Of a stretch of 64,000 nucleotides of DNA, positions 10,505 through 22,019 are shown one piece after another. Position numbers and translations under genes: made by a program. Below the pieces are notes generated by a model. That model had not been told where the DNA came from. It saw only the letters and a list, made by a program, of their open reading frames with translations, and made no database searches. The stretch comes from Isochrysis galbana (Eukaryota; Haptophyta; Isochrysidales; Isochrysidaceae), in NCBI GenBank assembly GCA_018136815.1, contig CM030940.1, positions 3,342,601 to 3,406,600 on the forward strand. Reading direction: 5' to 3'. How positions within the stretch are numbered: the first letter of the stretch is position 1; every line of letters starts with the position of its first letter.

Positions 10505-13178
10505 TCACGACGGAAGCAGACGGGCAAGCATTTCCTCTGCGCGTCGTTCGGTGTTATCAAAGGTAGCGGAGTCCCGCTTGCTTCCTTTAATGGTCTCGTT
10601 GCTAGCCTTTGTGCCCTTAGCGCGGCTCTTGACATTCTTCTCGCGGCTGCCCTCAACGTCAAAGTCGATACCGCTGCTGCTGCCACCCGCATCGTCACCA
10701 CTATCATCGTTCCGGTCATCACCAAGCAATACAAGGGGTTGTGCTGATACCTTTGGCAGTCCCCGCGCGTCGAGGCCTGCCGCATTTGCCTCAGCTATCT
10801 TGCGCTTTTGCTTTTGAAGCCGGTGTCGTTCACGAACGCGCTCTCGTTCTCGTTCCCGGTCGGCTGCCGCTGTCTCTCGGAGCCGTTCTCGCAAAGAGGC
10901 AGCACGTATCTCAGGGTCTTGCGGCGTGAGTAATTCGCCTTTTTCGGCAATAACTTCCGAGAAGGCACCCTCCAATTTCTCCTCAAGTGGGCGGCCCTCG
11001 TCGTCGAACACAGTACGTTTCGAACCCGCTACAGTTCCACCCTTTCGTATCTTGATCTTCTTCGTCTTGGGCGCGAGTTCCGCTGCGGTCGTGTCGGTCT
11101 CGGGCAAGTCGAGTGACTCGTCGGGATCAGCGGGAGAGATGCGGCGTTTCACATGGAAGAGGTCGTCCTCCATACCCACGCTACGCTTCCTTGGATTTCC
11201 GGAGATGGAATCATCGTCGTGCCCGTCGGGCTTCTCCGTAATTTCGCGTCGTTCTGCCGTGTTGCGATCCAGCAGCCGAAGAAGCTTGTTCCGCGAGCCG
11301 CCCTTTTTCTGCCTCGCTTTCAAGATAAGCCCTTCCTCGCCTTCACTTATCTCGTCGCTATCCGACTGATTTGGCTCGCCATGCCGGTTTGCAGTGTCGT
11401 CTTCCTCATCCTCCGCTGTCATAGTGTCGAGGAGCCCATCCTCGATGTCGCTTTGTTCTGCCCCACTATCTTCGCTCAGGGCGGCATCCCCGCACTCCCA
11501 ATTCCGCCCATCACTTTTGCTGCTAGTTGTGGAGAGGCCTCGTATACGGGGTGCCGAGGCCAGGCCATAGCTTTCAGCAAACGCCTGTAGCGGCAGCGCG
11601 TTAGGGTCGAACACTTCCTTGTTAGTTTGGAGGCGCACTGAACGCACGTAAGAGACAACTGCCCGCTGCGCTGTATACTTGATATCCGAACGTTGTGATA
11701 ACAGCGCACGCAGCTTGGGGGCCAGCTCATGCAGTTTTTGCTGATTCGGGCGCAACTTTTGCAGAGAGATTCGAGAGTTGGCGAGCATATCCAAGAATGC
11801 CTTTTCCGATTCGCTCAACAGCAGCAGTGCACGTCCGTGAGAGGTGTGCCGCGCCGTCCTTCCTGTTCTGTGTATGTAGGTCGCCACGTCTTCTGGGACG
11901 TCGGCTTGCAAGACCCATTGAACCGTCGGAAAGTCCAGTCCTCGTGCAGCGACATCGGTCGCGAAAAGGACAGCGTGTTTCTTTGCGCAAAAGTCGGTGT
12001 AGACGGCAAGCCGCTTCATTTGCTTCTGGCGGCCGTGCAGGCACATGACCGGCACGCCGGGACGAAGAGCCGAGAAGGCCGCGTGTACGAACGCAACCTG
12101 CTTGCAGGATGAAAGGAAGACGAGCGTCTTGGCTTGTAGATGCGTGCGAACAAAACCCCATACCACATCAAGCTTGTTCTGAGGCGGGATGATCATGTAA
12201 TGTTGAGATAGGCGCGCGGGCGTGGCAGTGGCTGATGCAGCGTGCACGGAGATGTACTGAGGAGTGTTGAGACGAAGCGACAGCAAGTCGGCCACCCGGC
12301 GCCTGAGGAACGCAGCGTTTAAGGCTTAGACGGCTACGGGCGGACGAGGGCAGCTTCAGTGCGCAGACACATTGGTTTGACACGCGTTAGTGCGATGCTC
12401 GAGAGGACGGCGCGCTTTCGTAACAGCTTGCGCCACAGGAAACTCGCTTGGGATGCCGGCGACTCGCACACGTTTGTGTGGCCGAGAACAGCAGGGTCTG
12501 GCGCTTCTTTGGAAGCTCGTTGATGATGGCAAGGATGGTCTGCTTGAAGCCCAGGTCCAGGAGCCTGTCCGCTTCGTCAAGTACTAGGATCTTGAGATTG
12601 CTCACTTCGAAGCCCGGAGTCTGATCGATATGATGCAGCAGGCGCCCAGGAGTAGCAACCAGAATGTTCATTGGAGCAATACGCAGGGCCTCCTCGTGCT
12701 GATCCTTTCCGCCAATGACCAGTCCCGCGGACAGCTCATGCCGGTGGCCAAGTTTGCGCAACACATCAAAGATCTGGAGGGCAAGCTCGCGCGTCGGCGA
12801 AATGATTAGCCCTCCGAGCCGATCGAGCGGGCCCCACCGGTTGCGCCAGAGCAGCTCAAGAAGCGGGACGAGGAAGGCGAGTGTCTTGCCCGAGCCAGTC
12901 CGTGCGGCGCCAAGAATATCACGTCCGGCGAGGGCGTGCGGGATGGTGGCACGCTGGACATCCGTCATCTTCTCCCACTTACCCTTTGCGAGCCCGGCGA
13001 GTGTGCGCCGCGAGATTGGCAGCTCAGCAAACCTACGCGCCCGAGTGAAGCGCACCTTGCCGTCTGCCTCCACCTCTGGCTCGTCGGTGAGGAGCGGGTT
13101 GGTGCCCGCCTCAGGTGCCTCAGCGATGACACGCGCGCTGAGCTCGTCGATCTCGTCTCCATCCTTGCTGCGTCCCAT
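10505..13178 (-). CDS. DBP4: DEAD-box RNA helicase Dbp4/DDX10
   Basis: Two exons, 13178-12472 and 12302-10505, give an 834-residue protein starting MGRSKDGDE. The helicase core shows ARTGSGKT (92-99), PTRELA (128-133), TPGR (176-179), DEAD (201-204), SAT (232-234), ARGLDFP (355-361) and HRTGRTAR (380-387). The region after the core ([30 protein letters not shown]) matches the signature of the Dbp4/DDX10 family. The C-terminal half is acidic and then Lys/Arg-rich, as in that family. Members act in the nucleolus, helping release U14 snoRNA from pre-ribosomes during 18S rRNA maturation. All catalytic motifs are intact, so this should be an active housekeeping gene. Its 5' flank carries a long CT/GA tract, which would fall in the leader or core promoter. 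The symbol is given by family, not by a strain record. Confidence 0.92.
12303..12471 (-). other. intron of the helicase gene
   Basis: On the minus strand the donor is GTGTGC after position 12472 and the acceptor is ctcag ending at 12303, giving 169 bases. Splicing restores [17 protein letters not shown], which is the expected continuation of motif III in this family. The unspliced frame runs into unrelated sequence. Confidence 0.85.
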
Positions 13179-13252
13179 AGCCTCCTCTCCGTGCCCCCCC
13201 CCCCCCCCCTCTCCCTCCCTCCCTCCCTCACTCTCCCTCCCTCTCTCCCCCC

Positions 13253-13255
13253 TCC

Positions 13256-13326
<71 letters not shown>
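13253..13326. repeat. (CT)n microsatellite in helicase 5' flank
   Basis: About 35 CT dinucleotides stand roughly 75 bp upstream of the helicase start, after a C-run and a ccct-rich stretch. On the gene's strand it is a GA tract. Open frames through it on either strand are artefacts of the simple repeat. Confidence 0.95.
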
Positions 13327-13329
<3 letters not shown>

Positions 13330-14970
13330 CTCAGCTCTCCCTCTCGCCCGCCGCGCGGTGAGGGAGAGGATCCCGCCGGGCCGCGTCGCCCGTCTCGCGC
13401 GTCGATGGTATTCGTGGCACTCCCAAGTAAGATGGGATACAGGAGGGCAGAGCTCTAGAGTAGAGTATAGTTTAAAAAAAGGCTTCTCCACGGCGAGGGG
13501 GGGTGGGCGCCGCGCGAAGCCGCCCAGCCCCTCCAGCTGCCATTGGGCTTGGTGGCTGTTGTGAGCGCTGTGATACGCTAAGCGGCTGGTGAAGAGGCCA
13601 GTGGATGTGTGGTCCCCGGCTGCACCCGCGCACAGCGCACCATCGCACCGTCTTGTGGAGATGCGATGAAGTCAGGGGAAGGCGCTGCAGATTGGCCGTG
13701 TGAGACGATCACAAGGGCATGTGGCCGAAATGGGCGCGGCCAGGGAGAGAAGGGTGGTCGGTCCGTTCGAAGACGGCCATAGGCGACTCTTTCACCGTAA
13801 GGGCGCCCGCCTGCAGGTTCCACAGCTGTCGTTGCTGGCATTTGTGGCTTTGCCTGGCACGTCTCCGCGTAGGGACCTGCGCTCAGCTGTGAGGCTCACA
13901 TGGCAGTCTGCGGCGGCTGTGCGTGCCGTGTGACTGTCGGGAGGGAGGTCAGACACATTGGCCAGCGACCTAGGGGGCCTTCCGGCCGTGCCGACGCCCA
14001 ATTTCCTAGCGTGAACCCGTAATGGTGTATGGGGTGTCATTGTCCCGATGAACGAGGTATAGTTGCTCATGTCGACCAGTGTTTGAGATGAGGCGCAGAA
14101 TTTTCTACCGTGAGATTTTCGGCTGCCCGCCTCCCAAACCATGTGCGCCATGTAGTTGCAGCAATGTTACTGGGCATGTCATTCATTTAGGCATGCATTT
14201 GTGCGCGCGTCTCGCATAGGTTCTGAGCATCAATATATTCTGAGTAGTGTATTTGTGCAGGGTTTAACTCGGCTCATTCTTGTGCAATGTTCCTTGAATC
14301 TGCTTTGGATGGGCCGCTAATTTGGATTATAGGAAGGTGTTCACATTTGAAAACGCGCAATAATTCCCTGTAACGATCCACAACAACGACAACTCCAATT
14401 CATCTTCTACTCTTCCACATAACATATAACTCACAACTCAACTCTGATTCTGATGGAATCTCATATTCTAGCAAGAAATTCTAGACCAGAGGCCACTATT
14501 GGGTCAGCATCAGTAGGCCATGTCACAAGGGTCGGCTGAACGCTCAAGTCATGTGCATGGAGCACGGCTTCTTCCGCCTGCACCGGGCACCTCTTGCACT
14601 TGGGGCCGGTCGACCGCCATGGCAGGCTAGCATGCAAGCCAACATCAGGGGGACTACCCCCCCATCGTAAGTTACATTTATACCGCACGTCGCGGAAGTA
14701 TCCATACGACATGCCGCGTGACATACGGCATACGGCGGGCCGGAGTGCGGGCCGCCCTGCGTCGCCCCGGGCGCCGTGGGGTGCTGCGGCGCCGACGCAC
14801 GACGGCGAGCGCGGCGTGCGCACTCTGGCGCGACGCAGGGCGGACACCGAGTCGGACGTCGCTCCGGGCGTCGCTCGTCGCCGAGCCGCCGCCCCACGCG
14901 TCGGAGCATCGCATGGCGCGTCGGCGCCCACGTGACACGCGCGGCGTAGGGATGCCGATTCTGATCACAG
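13327..14970. other. no recognised gene; GC-rich patch
   Basis: Reading frames here are compositionally driven. About 14690-14950 is very GC-rich with CG-repeats and no domain on either strand. Part of this could be the 5' body of the hAT transposase that ends downstream, but I find no hAT motif in it. Confidence 0.5.
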
Positions 14971-16090
14971 ATGGACGACTTGAAAACAGTGCTGAAGCAG
15001 ATGTCCACGCCGGAGCACACCTATCCGGCGATGTTGGCTGAACTTGCCGACTTTCAGGAAGCACTAAGCAGTGGATCGCATGATCTGAATGATGAGGTGG
15101 CATTTTCCACCCGGGCCCGGCAGATGCCGTCTTACAAATGGGTTCGAATCTATTTATCCCGTTGGCCTGACTTGTGTTGGGCAGCGATGCGCCTCGTCGC
15201 CATGAATTGTTCCGCCTCCGGCTGTGAAAGCTCTTGGTCTGTAGAAGCTTGGATTCACTCAAAGAAGCGCAACCGTTTGCGGACAAAAAATTCCGTCCTA
15301 GAAACTAGGACCACGTCCTAGGAAATTCTTGGATTTCTAGGACTCTGCCGATCATGCCTCCATTATAGCCTATGGTGAGCTTATGAGACATCCCATCACT
15401 TGAAGCAAACCATCTCCACATCCCATTCAACCTTAGCTCTCCCCATGACCAACTCTGCGGAGCTTGTCTTTGCTTACTTTTGCTACCACATTCAGCATGC
15501 GGTGCTGCACTCGGGCGTCCGCTCGCACCAGAGGAGTTTTATTTTAGACCTTTTGGAGCAGTAGGCTAGCGGATTGGACACTTAGATGACAAAACCAAGC
15601 TTGGTGGTCACTGAAGGTCTCAAAGAGGGTAGTCAAAGCAACATTTCATCTCCTGGGGACCATGGGTAGAAGAGCTCCCCATTGGGTAGTATCGGCCATT
15701 TCTCCCGTTTCTAGGACAAGCAGCAATTCCGACCAGGTGACCCGTAAACGCGTCACAAAACTTGGTGTTGCTGAGGGAATGGTGCCTAGGTACACCTGGA
15801 ACATTTAATGAGGACATGCGTGTGGTAACTCAATAGCCAAGGTTTGGGACAAAATAACATGGTATGCTCATGCTCTCACCTAGCAAAGTCCGTCCTAGTT
15901 TCTAGGACTGGTCCTAGAAAGCTGGGTACCTTTATCCGTTTGGGGCAGCTCACCGTTGAGAGACTCGTACGTGCTCAGTAATTTGTTGTTGGAGGATGTG
16001 CTTCAAGATTGGGAGAGTGCGGTGCTGCCGTGGGAGTTGGAGATGAGATCATCGACGAGCCGGAGGACTAGTAGTCGTAGCGCTACGTGA
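14971..16090 (+). pseudogene. hAT-family transposase C-terminus, split by a MITE
   Basis: The first part (14971-15282) ends with CESSWSVEAWIHSKKRNRL, the motif that opens the end of the hAT/DUF659 dimerisation region. The second part resumes at about 15940 with GQLTVERLVRAQ and, after one frame change near 15981, NLLLEDVLQDWESAVLPWE. This is the usual order in plant and protist hAT-like transposases, so the two parts are one former gene interrupted by the 653-bp insertion listed next. No catalytic core is seen upstream. The piece is a dead remnant. Confidence 0.7.
15283..15935. mobile_element. 653-bp MITE-like insertion in the hAT gene
   Basis: The insertion is bounded by CCGTTTGCGG (15273-15282) and CCGTTTGGGG (15936-15945), a 10-bp target duplication with one mismatch. 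Near each end lies a copy of cctagaaactagga or its complement (15297-15311 and 15897-15910), giving subterminal inverted repeats. Removing it restores the conserved hAT motif across the junction. No transposase is encoded; the short minus-strand frame at 15620-15817 has no recognised domain. Confidence 0.75.
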
Positions 16091-16379
16091 TATGTGTTAT
16101 TACTCATTAGAAGACTAGAAGTTAGAAGTTATAATGGGTTTTGTTTTTAGAGCGTAAGCTGATGTAAGTACTGATGTAAGTACTGAGATTAGTGTAAGCT
16201 CCACACGGACTGTAAGCTTACGCACTGACGGCCCATCCGGGGAAGTCGTTGGAGCGACGGTACAAGCTCCGTGTCACCCGCCTCTGCTGCAGTCTGCTGC
16301 CGCTTTCCCCATGCTTGTAGGTAATGGTCTGATGGTCGTCGGCTTGAACGCGCGAAGCATGTCGTACACCTACATGTGC

Positions 16380-17115
16380 ATGTGAAACACAGTCAAACTT
16401 AGAAATAAAACAGCAAAAACAGTATGTTTTTTGCCGTCGAAAAAAAACAAAGAAAAACAATGTGAAAAACAGATGTGCGGGGGGGGGGGGGCGGCCGCCC
16501 GAAATAAAACAGCGAAAAACATATGTTTTGGGCCTCGGAAAAAAAACACTGTACACTGTTCCTGTGTTCTGTGTTTCACATGTAGCAGGGTCGTACAGCT
16601 TGCTTAGCTGTGAAAAACAGCGGGTGAGGGCTAGAAAAACATTAAAAACAGCTGTTTTTGGGAATCGAAAAAAAACAGTAAAAAACAGTGCGAAAAACAG
16701 TGGGGCCACATATACCGCAAGGGGGCCTTTCCCCCGCGCGGAACGCCTCCGCCTCCGCTCCTCGCTCCTCCGCGTCCTGCGTCCTACGCATACGTAGGCC
16801 GCCGCCGCCGCTGCCCTCTCTCCTCCCCTCGTCCGATGGCGAGCCGCTATCGGTGTTCACAACCCCAAACCCACGCACGCGTCGCGATCCGCGCGCGTGG
16901 TGGTGTGGTGGTGGTGGCCGCTGTCCCGCGCGCACGCCGCGCTCGAGCGCGCCTGGTCCTGCGTGCACGCGCGCACGCCGCGCTCGCGCGCGCCGCGCAC
17001 GGGCGGCCCCCAGCCCCAGCCCCACTCAAAAAAACAGTGGCATAAATGGAGGGCGTTTGAAAAACAGTGAAAAACATTGTTTTTGGCCTCCGAAAAAAAA
17101 CACTGTTTCTGTCTT
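16380..17115. repeat. cluster of palindromic AAAAACA/TGTTTTT repeats
   Basis: At least four copies of a short module occur near 16420-16455, 16513-16560, 16640-16685 and 17070-17110. Each has RAAAAACA, two variable bases, TGTTTT, a short GC-rich spacer and then an A8 run with ACA. Extra gaaaaacagt motifs stand between them. A GC-rich block (16790-17025) separates the last copy. The minus strand of the modules reads Phe-rich peptides, which I take as chance. Confidence 0.7.
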
Positions 17116-17374
17116 TCACAGCTAGGACAGCTTGGCCTCAAACAAGGAGCCGAAAGCGTCTAGCTCAGAGTCACTGATTCCATTCGCAACAAGCCGGTTT
17201 CGTACGACTCCAATGACGACTGCGTTGACGTGGATGATGCCGAGATCACCTTACGGGCCCAGCCAACTGGGAAAAACGGCTCCCCGTCCCCGAAGGCACT
17301 CTGGCACACCTGGAAAAACTTTATAATACTACGTCGCTTATGGTAATACCGCCCATTCGGAGTGCGCCGCGCCG

Positions 17375-20296
17375 ATGGCGTCAGCTGTTGGACGCCCCGC
17401 CGCCGCACTGCTTGCAACCGCGGGCACGGCAGCGCTCGCAGCGATGCTCTTGAGGTGGGCGCAGCGGAAGCGGGTGGAGTCCGACCCTACGCCCTCCGAC
17501 CAGCGGCGTGCAGCCGCCAGCGTGCTCCTGGACGCTGTCGAGCCGACAGGCGCGCCAGCACCGCCTGTAAGTGAACTCGCGTTGTCTGTGCTTTACGAGG
17601 TGCACTCATGCTCGCCGTCGACGGCCGAGGCCTGTGCCGTGCCCGCAGCTCCTCCACCATTCACTGACGCAGACGATACCGACGCGCTCTCCCACACCTC
17701 GAGCGAGGACACCGCCTCCTCAGTGTTGAGCTGGACGACATCACCAGCCTCAAGCAGAGCAGTCCTTCTGGGGCAGATGCAGACGCCGGCCGCATCAAGC
17801 GCAACTGGCGGTGCGCCGCCGGCGTCCTTCCATCTTTCTGCATTAGATGTTGTTCGCACACCCATCACGCCTTCGAGCGCCCCTCGTCTGCGTGTAGTGG
17901 GAGGCTCGCCGGCCGAGCTTCCACCTAGCCAATCGAGTGCCACCACTTCTGTACCTCCAAGCACTCGCAAAATCCCCTGGCCACGCGGAACCCCCCCGCC
18001 TGGTCGGCGCACCGTGCCCCGCCAGCCAACAGGCACTTCATCACCCAAGTCGCTCGCTGCGACTCCAATCAACACTAGCTCCACCAGCGCCCAATTACCA
18101 TCACCGTCAATGAGCCCTAGTGACAAGGGAATGAGTGCCATGTCAGATTACGGACAATGGCGATCCCCAGCAGCCTCGCCTGGTGTCGGCACCAATCAAC
18201 GAGCCATATCGCGTCGAACGGCCGCAAACACGGTGACGGCAGTCAGGGCAGCGAAGGCGGGGGCCGCCGCCGCGGCCGCGGAGGCGTTGTCACGGGAGGG
18301 GCTGATCAAATCGTCATCAACACTCGCTCTCATCATTGCAATGGAGCGTGCTGCTGCTACTACGGGCATGCAATATGAGAGCGGCGAGACTCCTAGACTA
18401 GATCCGCCAATGCAGACCCCACCGTGTGATCGAACAACGTCGCCTTTGACGCCCAGAGCCAACACATTAGAGAAGCTGGCTTCATCTCGCCTTTGTTTGT
18501 ATGCCGGCGCCGAGGCCAAGGACTTGTTCCGATTACAGCTTGGAGGTCGTCTCGCTGTCGTGACACATCCAGATGGAGGGCTTACACCTGGAAGCGCGAC
18601 GCAGTCGCCGGGAATGGCGTCAGTTGTCTCACCGCTACCTGGAACGTTGCGTGCCCTTACTCTGCCATCCACGGGCGGGTCTCCTGCTCATGTGCTCGTC
18701 TCTTCGCCCGACCACTGCATTTTGTACCGGCGAGACCTGCAGGCAACTGTTATGGTTGTCAGATGTGAGGAGGATGGCGTGAGTGCAGGAAGTGTGGATA
18801 ACGTGGCCGATGCTCGACGACGGATGACATCCCAAGATAACAGCTCTGATGCGAGCATCCTTGGAAGGGTACCGCCGGAATGCTTGCTACCTGCGACGGG
18901 CTTCTGCTCTGGGCGCGCGCCTGCACAACTGGCCGCCCGCGCTCGAAAGCTTTGGAATAGCTCCTCCCCTTGCCTTTTCCGCGCCTTGCGTGCCCATCAA
19001 GGTTCCGAACTCATCATCACCGGCCACGGCGTGGGTGGTGGTGTGGCAGCGCTGTTGTACTTGCTCATACGTCATGAATCGCTCGTCCCTCCATACCGTG
19101 CGTTGCGTGTGCGTTGCCTCGTATATGGTCCCCCTGCAGTATTCGCACCTCTCACCCCTTCCACAATGGTCGCCGCAACCACTCCGGTGCAGCACCTTAG
19201 CCAATTGCATTCCCCCTCATGCAATCCTCCATCGCCAAATCCGATGTCATGCAATACTCCATCGCCAAATCCGATGTCAACGGCCTCACATTTTTCGCAT
19301 ACATCGCGATATGGTGCGATTGGCACCTCTGATCAATCATTCGCCACCAGCTCAAATCATGATGCCTTCGATGGCATGAGTGCTGAAGACAACGCCGACT
19401 TTCATGCAGCGCTCCACTCTGCAGTCGGTGAAGGCGTGACAGCGTTCGTGGTTGGTCAGGATTGCTTTCCGCATCTCTGCTTGGACACAAGTAGGAAACT
19501 TCACGCGACGCTCGGCGCTGTTTGCGAAGTTGTGGGGGAAGACAACGAGGCGAACGGTGAAGCAGCGCTGGCGACTGTCAAGAGTTCAAACACTCCGTTG
19601 CACACGATATTTCGCGGCGGAGTCGATCTCGACCCTGTCCAACTTGCTTCAGCAATTCACGTGCGCACAGCAATACGCAAAGCGTCGGTCGCTTTGCCTC
19701 CCTCGCGCGACGCCCCGAAGTTGTGTGTCCCTGCCTCCGTTGTGGTCTGGGTACAACCCAATGAGCCAGGGCAGTCAAATCACCGCAACGGGTCCGGAGT
19801 CGGCACTGCAGACGAGGACACGTCAACAGCTCCATTTATTGCAACTGTGGCCGCAGACCCTGTGAATGGCAGCACCCACTCTGCCTTTGCTTGTGGGGCG
19901 CTGCCTTTCGCGTCCATCGGGCTTCGGCTCAGCCCTCGTATGCTTTTTGACCACTCGCTAGGCTCATATGCCGCAGCTCTCACTGACGTGGCGGCTGCCG
20001 CGAGGCCTCGCGTTGACACAGCAAGATCGATTCGTGAAAGTCGCGCCGTAAACAGTGAAAATAATTTAATGAGTGAGGCCGGGGGTGGCCGTAACATGAG
20101 GGAATTAGGCTCGGCAAGTTGCCCCTCTTCGCACTTGAACTTAAGCTCAACCAAGCCAAGCCGCATAGCGACGGCAAGCTCCCCTTCTATCGATGGGGTG
20201 CGCCTCGATGAGCTTGCACCCGGGACTTGGGACGAGGAGGAGATGGAAAGACGCCTCATCGCTGCTGCAATCGCAACGACGCCATCGACAAATTGA
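17375..20296 (+). CDS. diacylglycerol-lipase-like (class 3) protein lacking the nucleophile Ser
   Basis: The ATG at 17375 opens a 973-residue protein. Residues about 6-28 are hydrophobic, likely a membrane anchor. A long Ser/Pro/Thr-rich region follows. From about residue 450 the order of motifs matches lipase class 3 proteins of the sn-1 diacylglycerol lipase type: HCILYRRDLQATVMVVR, then ELIITGHGVGGGVAALLYL, LVYGPPAVF, VVGQDCFPHL and RMLFDHSLGSYAAAL. The candidate triad Asp (696) and His (860) are present. The nucleophile elbow, however, reads GHGVG, with Gly at 552 in place of Ser (codon GGC), and the usual RGT oxyanion strand reads RCE. The protein is thus predicted to be catalytically dead, or to be a single-base change from an active form. 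A short tandem duplication (aatcctccatcgccaaatcc) lies near 19221-19276. It seems a full-length single-exon gene. Confidence 0.78.
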   Translation: MASAVGRPAAALLATAGTAALAAMLLRWAQRKRVESDPTPSDQRRAAASVLLDAVEPTGAPAPPVSELALSVLYEVHSCSPSTAEACAVPAAPPPFTDADDTDALSHTSSEDTASSVLSWTTSPASSRAVLLGQMQTPAASSATGGAPPASFHLSALDVVRTPITPSSAPRLRVVGGSPAELPPSQSSATTSVPPSTRKIPWPRGTPPPGRRTVPRQPTGTSSPKSLAATPINTSSTSAQLPSPSMSPSDKGMSAMSDYGQWRSPAASPGVGTNQRAISRRTAANTVTAVRAAKAGAAAAAAEALSREGLIKSSSTLALIIAMERAAATTGMQYESGETPRLDPPMQTPPCDRTTSPLTPRANTLEKLASSRLCLYAGAEAKDLFRLQLGGRLAVVTHPDGGLTPGSATQSPGMASVVSPLPGTLRALTLPSTGGSPAHVLVSSPDHCILYRRDLQATVMVVRCEEDGVSAGSVDNVADARRRMTSQDNSSDASILGRVPPECLLPATGFCSGRAPAQLAARARKLWNSSSPCLFRALRAHQGSELIITGHGVGGGVAALLYLLIRHESLVPPYRALRVRCLVYGPPAVFAPLTPSTMVAATTPVQHLSQLHSPSCNPPSPNPMSCNTPSPNPMSTASHFSHTSRYGAIGTSDQSFATSSNHDAFDGMSAEDNADFHAALHSAVGEGVTAFVVGQDCFPHLCLDTSRKLHATLGAVCEVVGEDNEANGEAALATVKSSNTPLHTIFRGGVDLDPVQLASAIHVRTAIRKASVALPPSRDAPKLCVPASVVVWVQPNEPGQSNHRNGSGVGTADEDTSTAPFIATVAADPVNGSTHSAFACGALPFASIGLRLSPRMLFDHSLGSYAAALTDVAAAARPRVDTARSIRESRAVNSENNLMSEAGGGRNMRELGSASCPSSHLNLSSTKPSRIATASSPSIDGVRLDELAPGTWDEEEMERRLIAAAIATTPSTN

Positions 20297-22019
20297 GCAG
20301 AGTCGGCTATAGGTGCTTGGTACCGGGTGCGCTCTTGTCGTTTGTGGGAGGTACCCACCGTTCTCATTACGACCAACCACGACCAACCAATAAGGCATGA
20401 CTTAGAAGTGCAGTAATATTGCAACGAGATGATTTGTCCATTGTCCTGTGCACAAATGCAGTGAGACCATGTACTGTCATGTCCCAGCCAACCTCACTAG
20501 CTATTGGACACAACTTCTCAGGCCTCCAGATCTCTAGCCATAGCCATGCCTGGCTGTGTGGTTGGCTGTGGGGAGGCAGAATGGGCTGTGGAGGTGTAAG
20601 CGATGGCTCTATCACAACGTACTCTTAGAGTAGGGGTCATGGGGGAGTGCCTCGCCCCCCTCTCCTCACCCAAGCACTGACGCCCCGAACTATCGTTAAA
20701 GCCGATAGAAAGGAGAAAGGGTCATGGAGCGCGCGCCGCTCCCTTCCTCTCCTGCCGTCCCCGCACGCCACGCCCGACGATCGATCCATGGCCGACGCCG
20801 CGCCACCGAAGCGCCCTCGCAAAGGGGCCTCCGCCACCTAGGTGCTAGGTGCCCGCGAGCCGCGAGCCACGGCTCGCAGCGAGCGCCCTGACAGCAGACA
20901 GCCACACTTGGTCTCGCCACACAACATTGCCACAGCAGGGCGTGAGTGTCGGAGCGAAGCTCGGAAACGAGTCGCGATGGCGCACCGGCGGCTAGCGCGG
21001 CGCACGGTTCATCCGGTGAGCCCGGAACGGGCTCATCGGGAGAACGGGGAGGGCAAATGACGGGCATGTGAAATGGACGGGAGAGTGGCACGGAACGCGA
21101 ATCGGAGGGAGGGACGGAGGACGTAGGAAAGGGCGCGGCGAGCAGATACCGCTTGACTGGGACTCGTAGGGACTCGTAGACTCAAAAGGATGACTCGGAA
21201 GACTCGGGGCTTGGGGGTACTCAGGGGGCTGGGGGCTTGGGGGTACACAGGGGGCTGCAGGTCACCAACAGGCGTTCCAAAGGGTAAAAAAACACAAATC
21301 AACACTCTGCACTCAAACATTAAAAGTGACAGGCCGGAAACATACGTTAAACGGACCCCCTCTGGTGAGCAGAATCAGGAGTGCCCACCAAAAAAAGAGG
21401 ATATCGCGGTGGTGCCCATGAGGCAACCATCGCGGCTTGGGCGAGACAGAGCGCCATCGCCGATCGCATCGCCAATCGTATATCGCCGGATAAGATTCTT
21501 ACTACATTCACGCGCACGCACATTCACACAAACGCACGCGAAACTTATAGTAACAAAGTAAGAGCGCGCGGGGAAATTTCTGTGCCGCAAGAATGCCCCG
21601 CGCGGACTCGAAACGGCCGCGAGGGAGAAGTGAGAAGCAGAGACCTCGGTATAAACATATAGAGGTTAGAATGAGCATCCGCGATGCATGAGATGGATGT
21701 ATCAATGATAGATATGCATCTATGATGCACATATCATGGATGTATCCATGATACCCCCTCCTAAGTAAGCGGGTTCTACGTATCGCGCGCATTCCTCTTG
21801 GGTGTAGGGTTCGGTGAAGTTGTCGTCCTTGTAGACGTTGTGCGCGACGTGTGCGTGGAGGGATTCCCAAAGACTGATCCACGCGGGACGAGTGATCGGC
21901 GGGGAGTCGTGGCGGTTGTGCCACAGCGGCTGTGAAAGCGCTTTCATTTGCATTTTGCCGTGTGCGCGTGCCAGACGTGCCGAAGGGGCGCGCCCGACCG
22001 CTTGCAAGGCCGGGGCCGT
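20297..22019. other. intergenic with small repeats
   Basis: No gene is supported. About 20630-20670 carries a short piece like the family X repeat start. At 21215-21260 the motif ggggcttgggggtac plus flanks is present twice in tandem (about 31-bp period). Many tgcatgatg-like permutations occur at 21680-21750. Confidence 0.5.

Noticed and set aside
12387-12580. Continuation of helicase exon 1 past position 12472 as coding
   Set aside because: After SATQT the frame loses helicase similarity, whereas splicing at 12471/12303 restores it exactly.
13228-13491. Arg/Glu-repeat and Ser/Leu-repeat ORFs
   Set aside because: Translation of the (CT)n microsatellite upstream of the helicase gene.
14594-15041. 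Arg/Ala-rich ORFs at 14.6-15.0 kb as genes
   Set aside because: Composition of a CG-rich patch; overlapping open frames on both strands and no domain.
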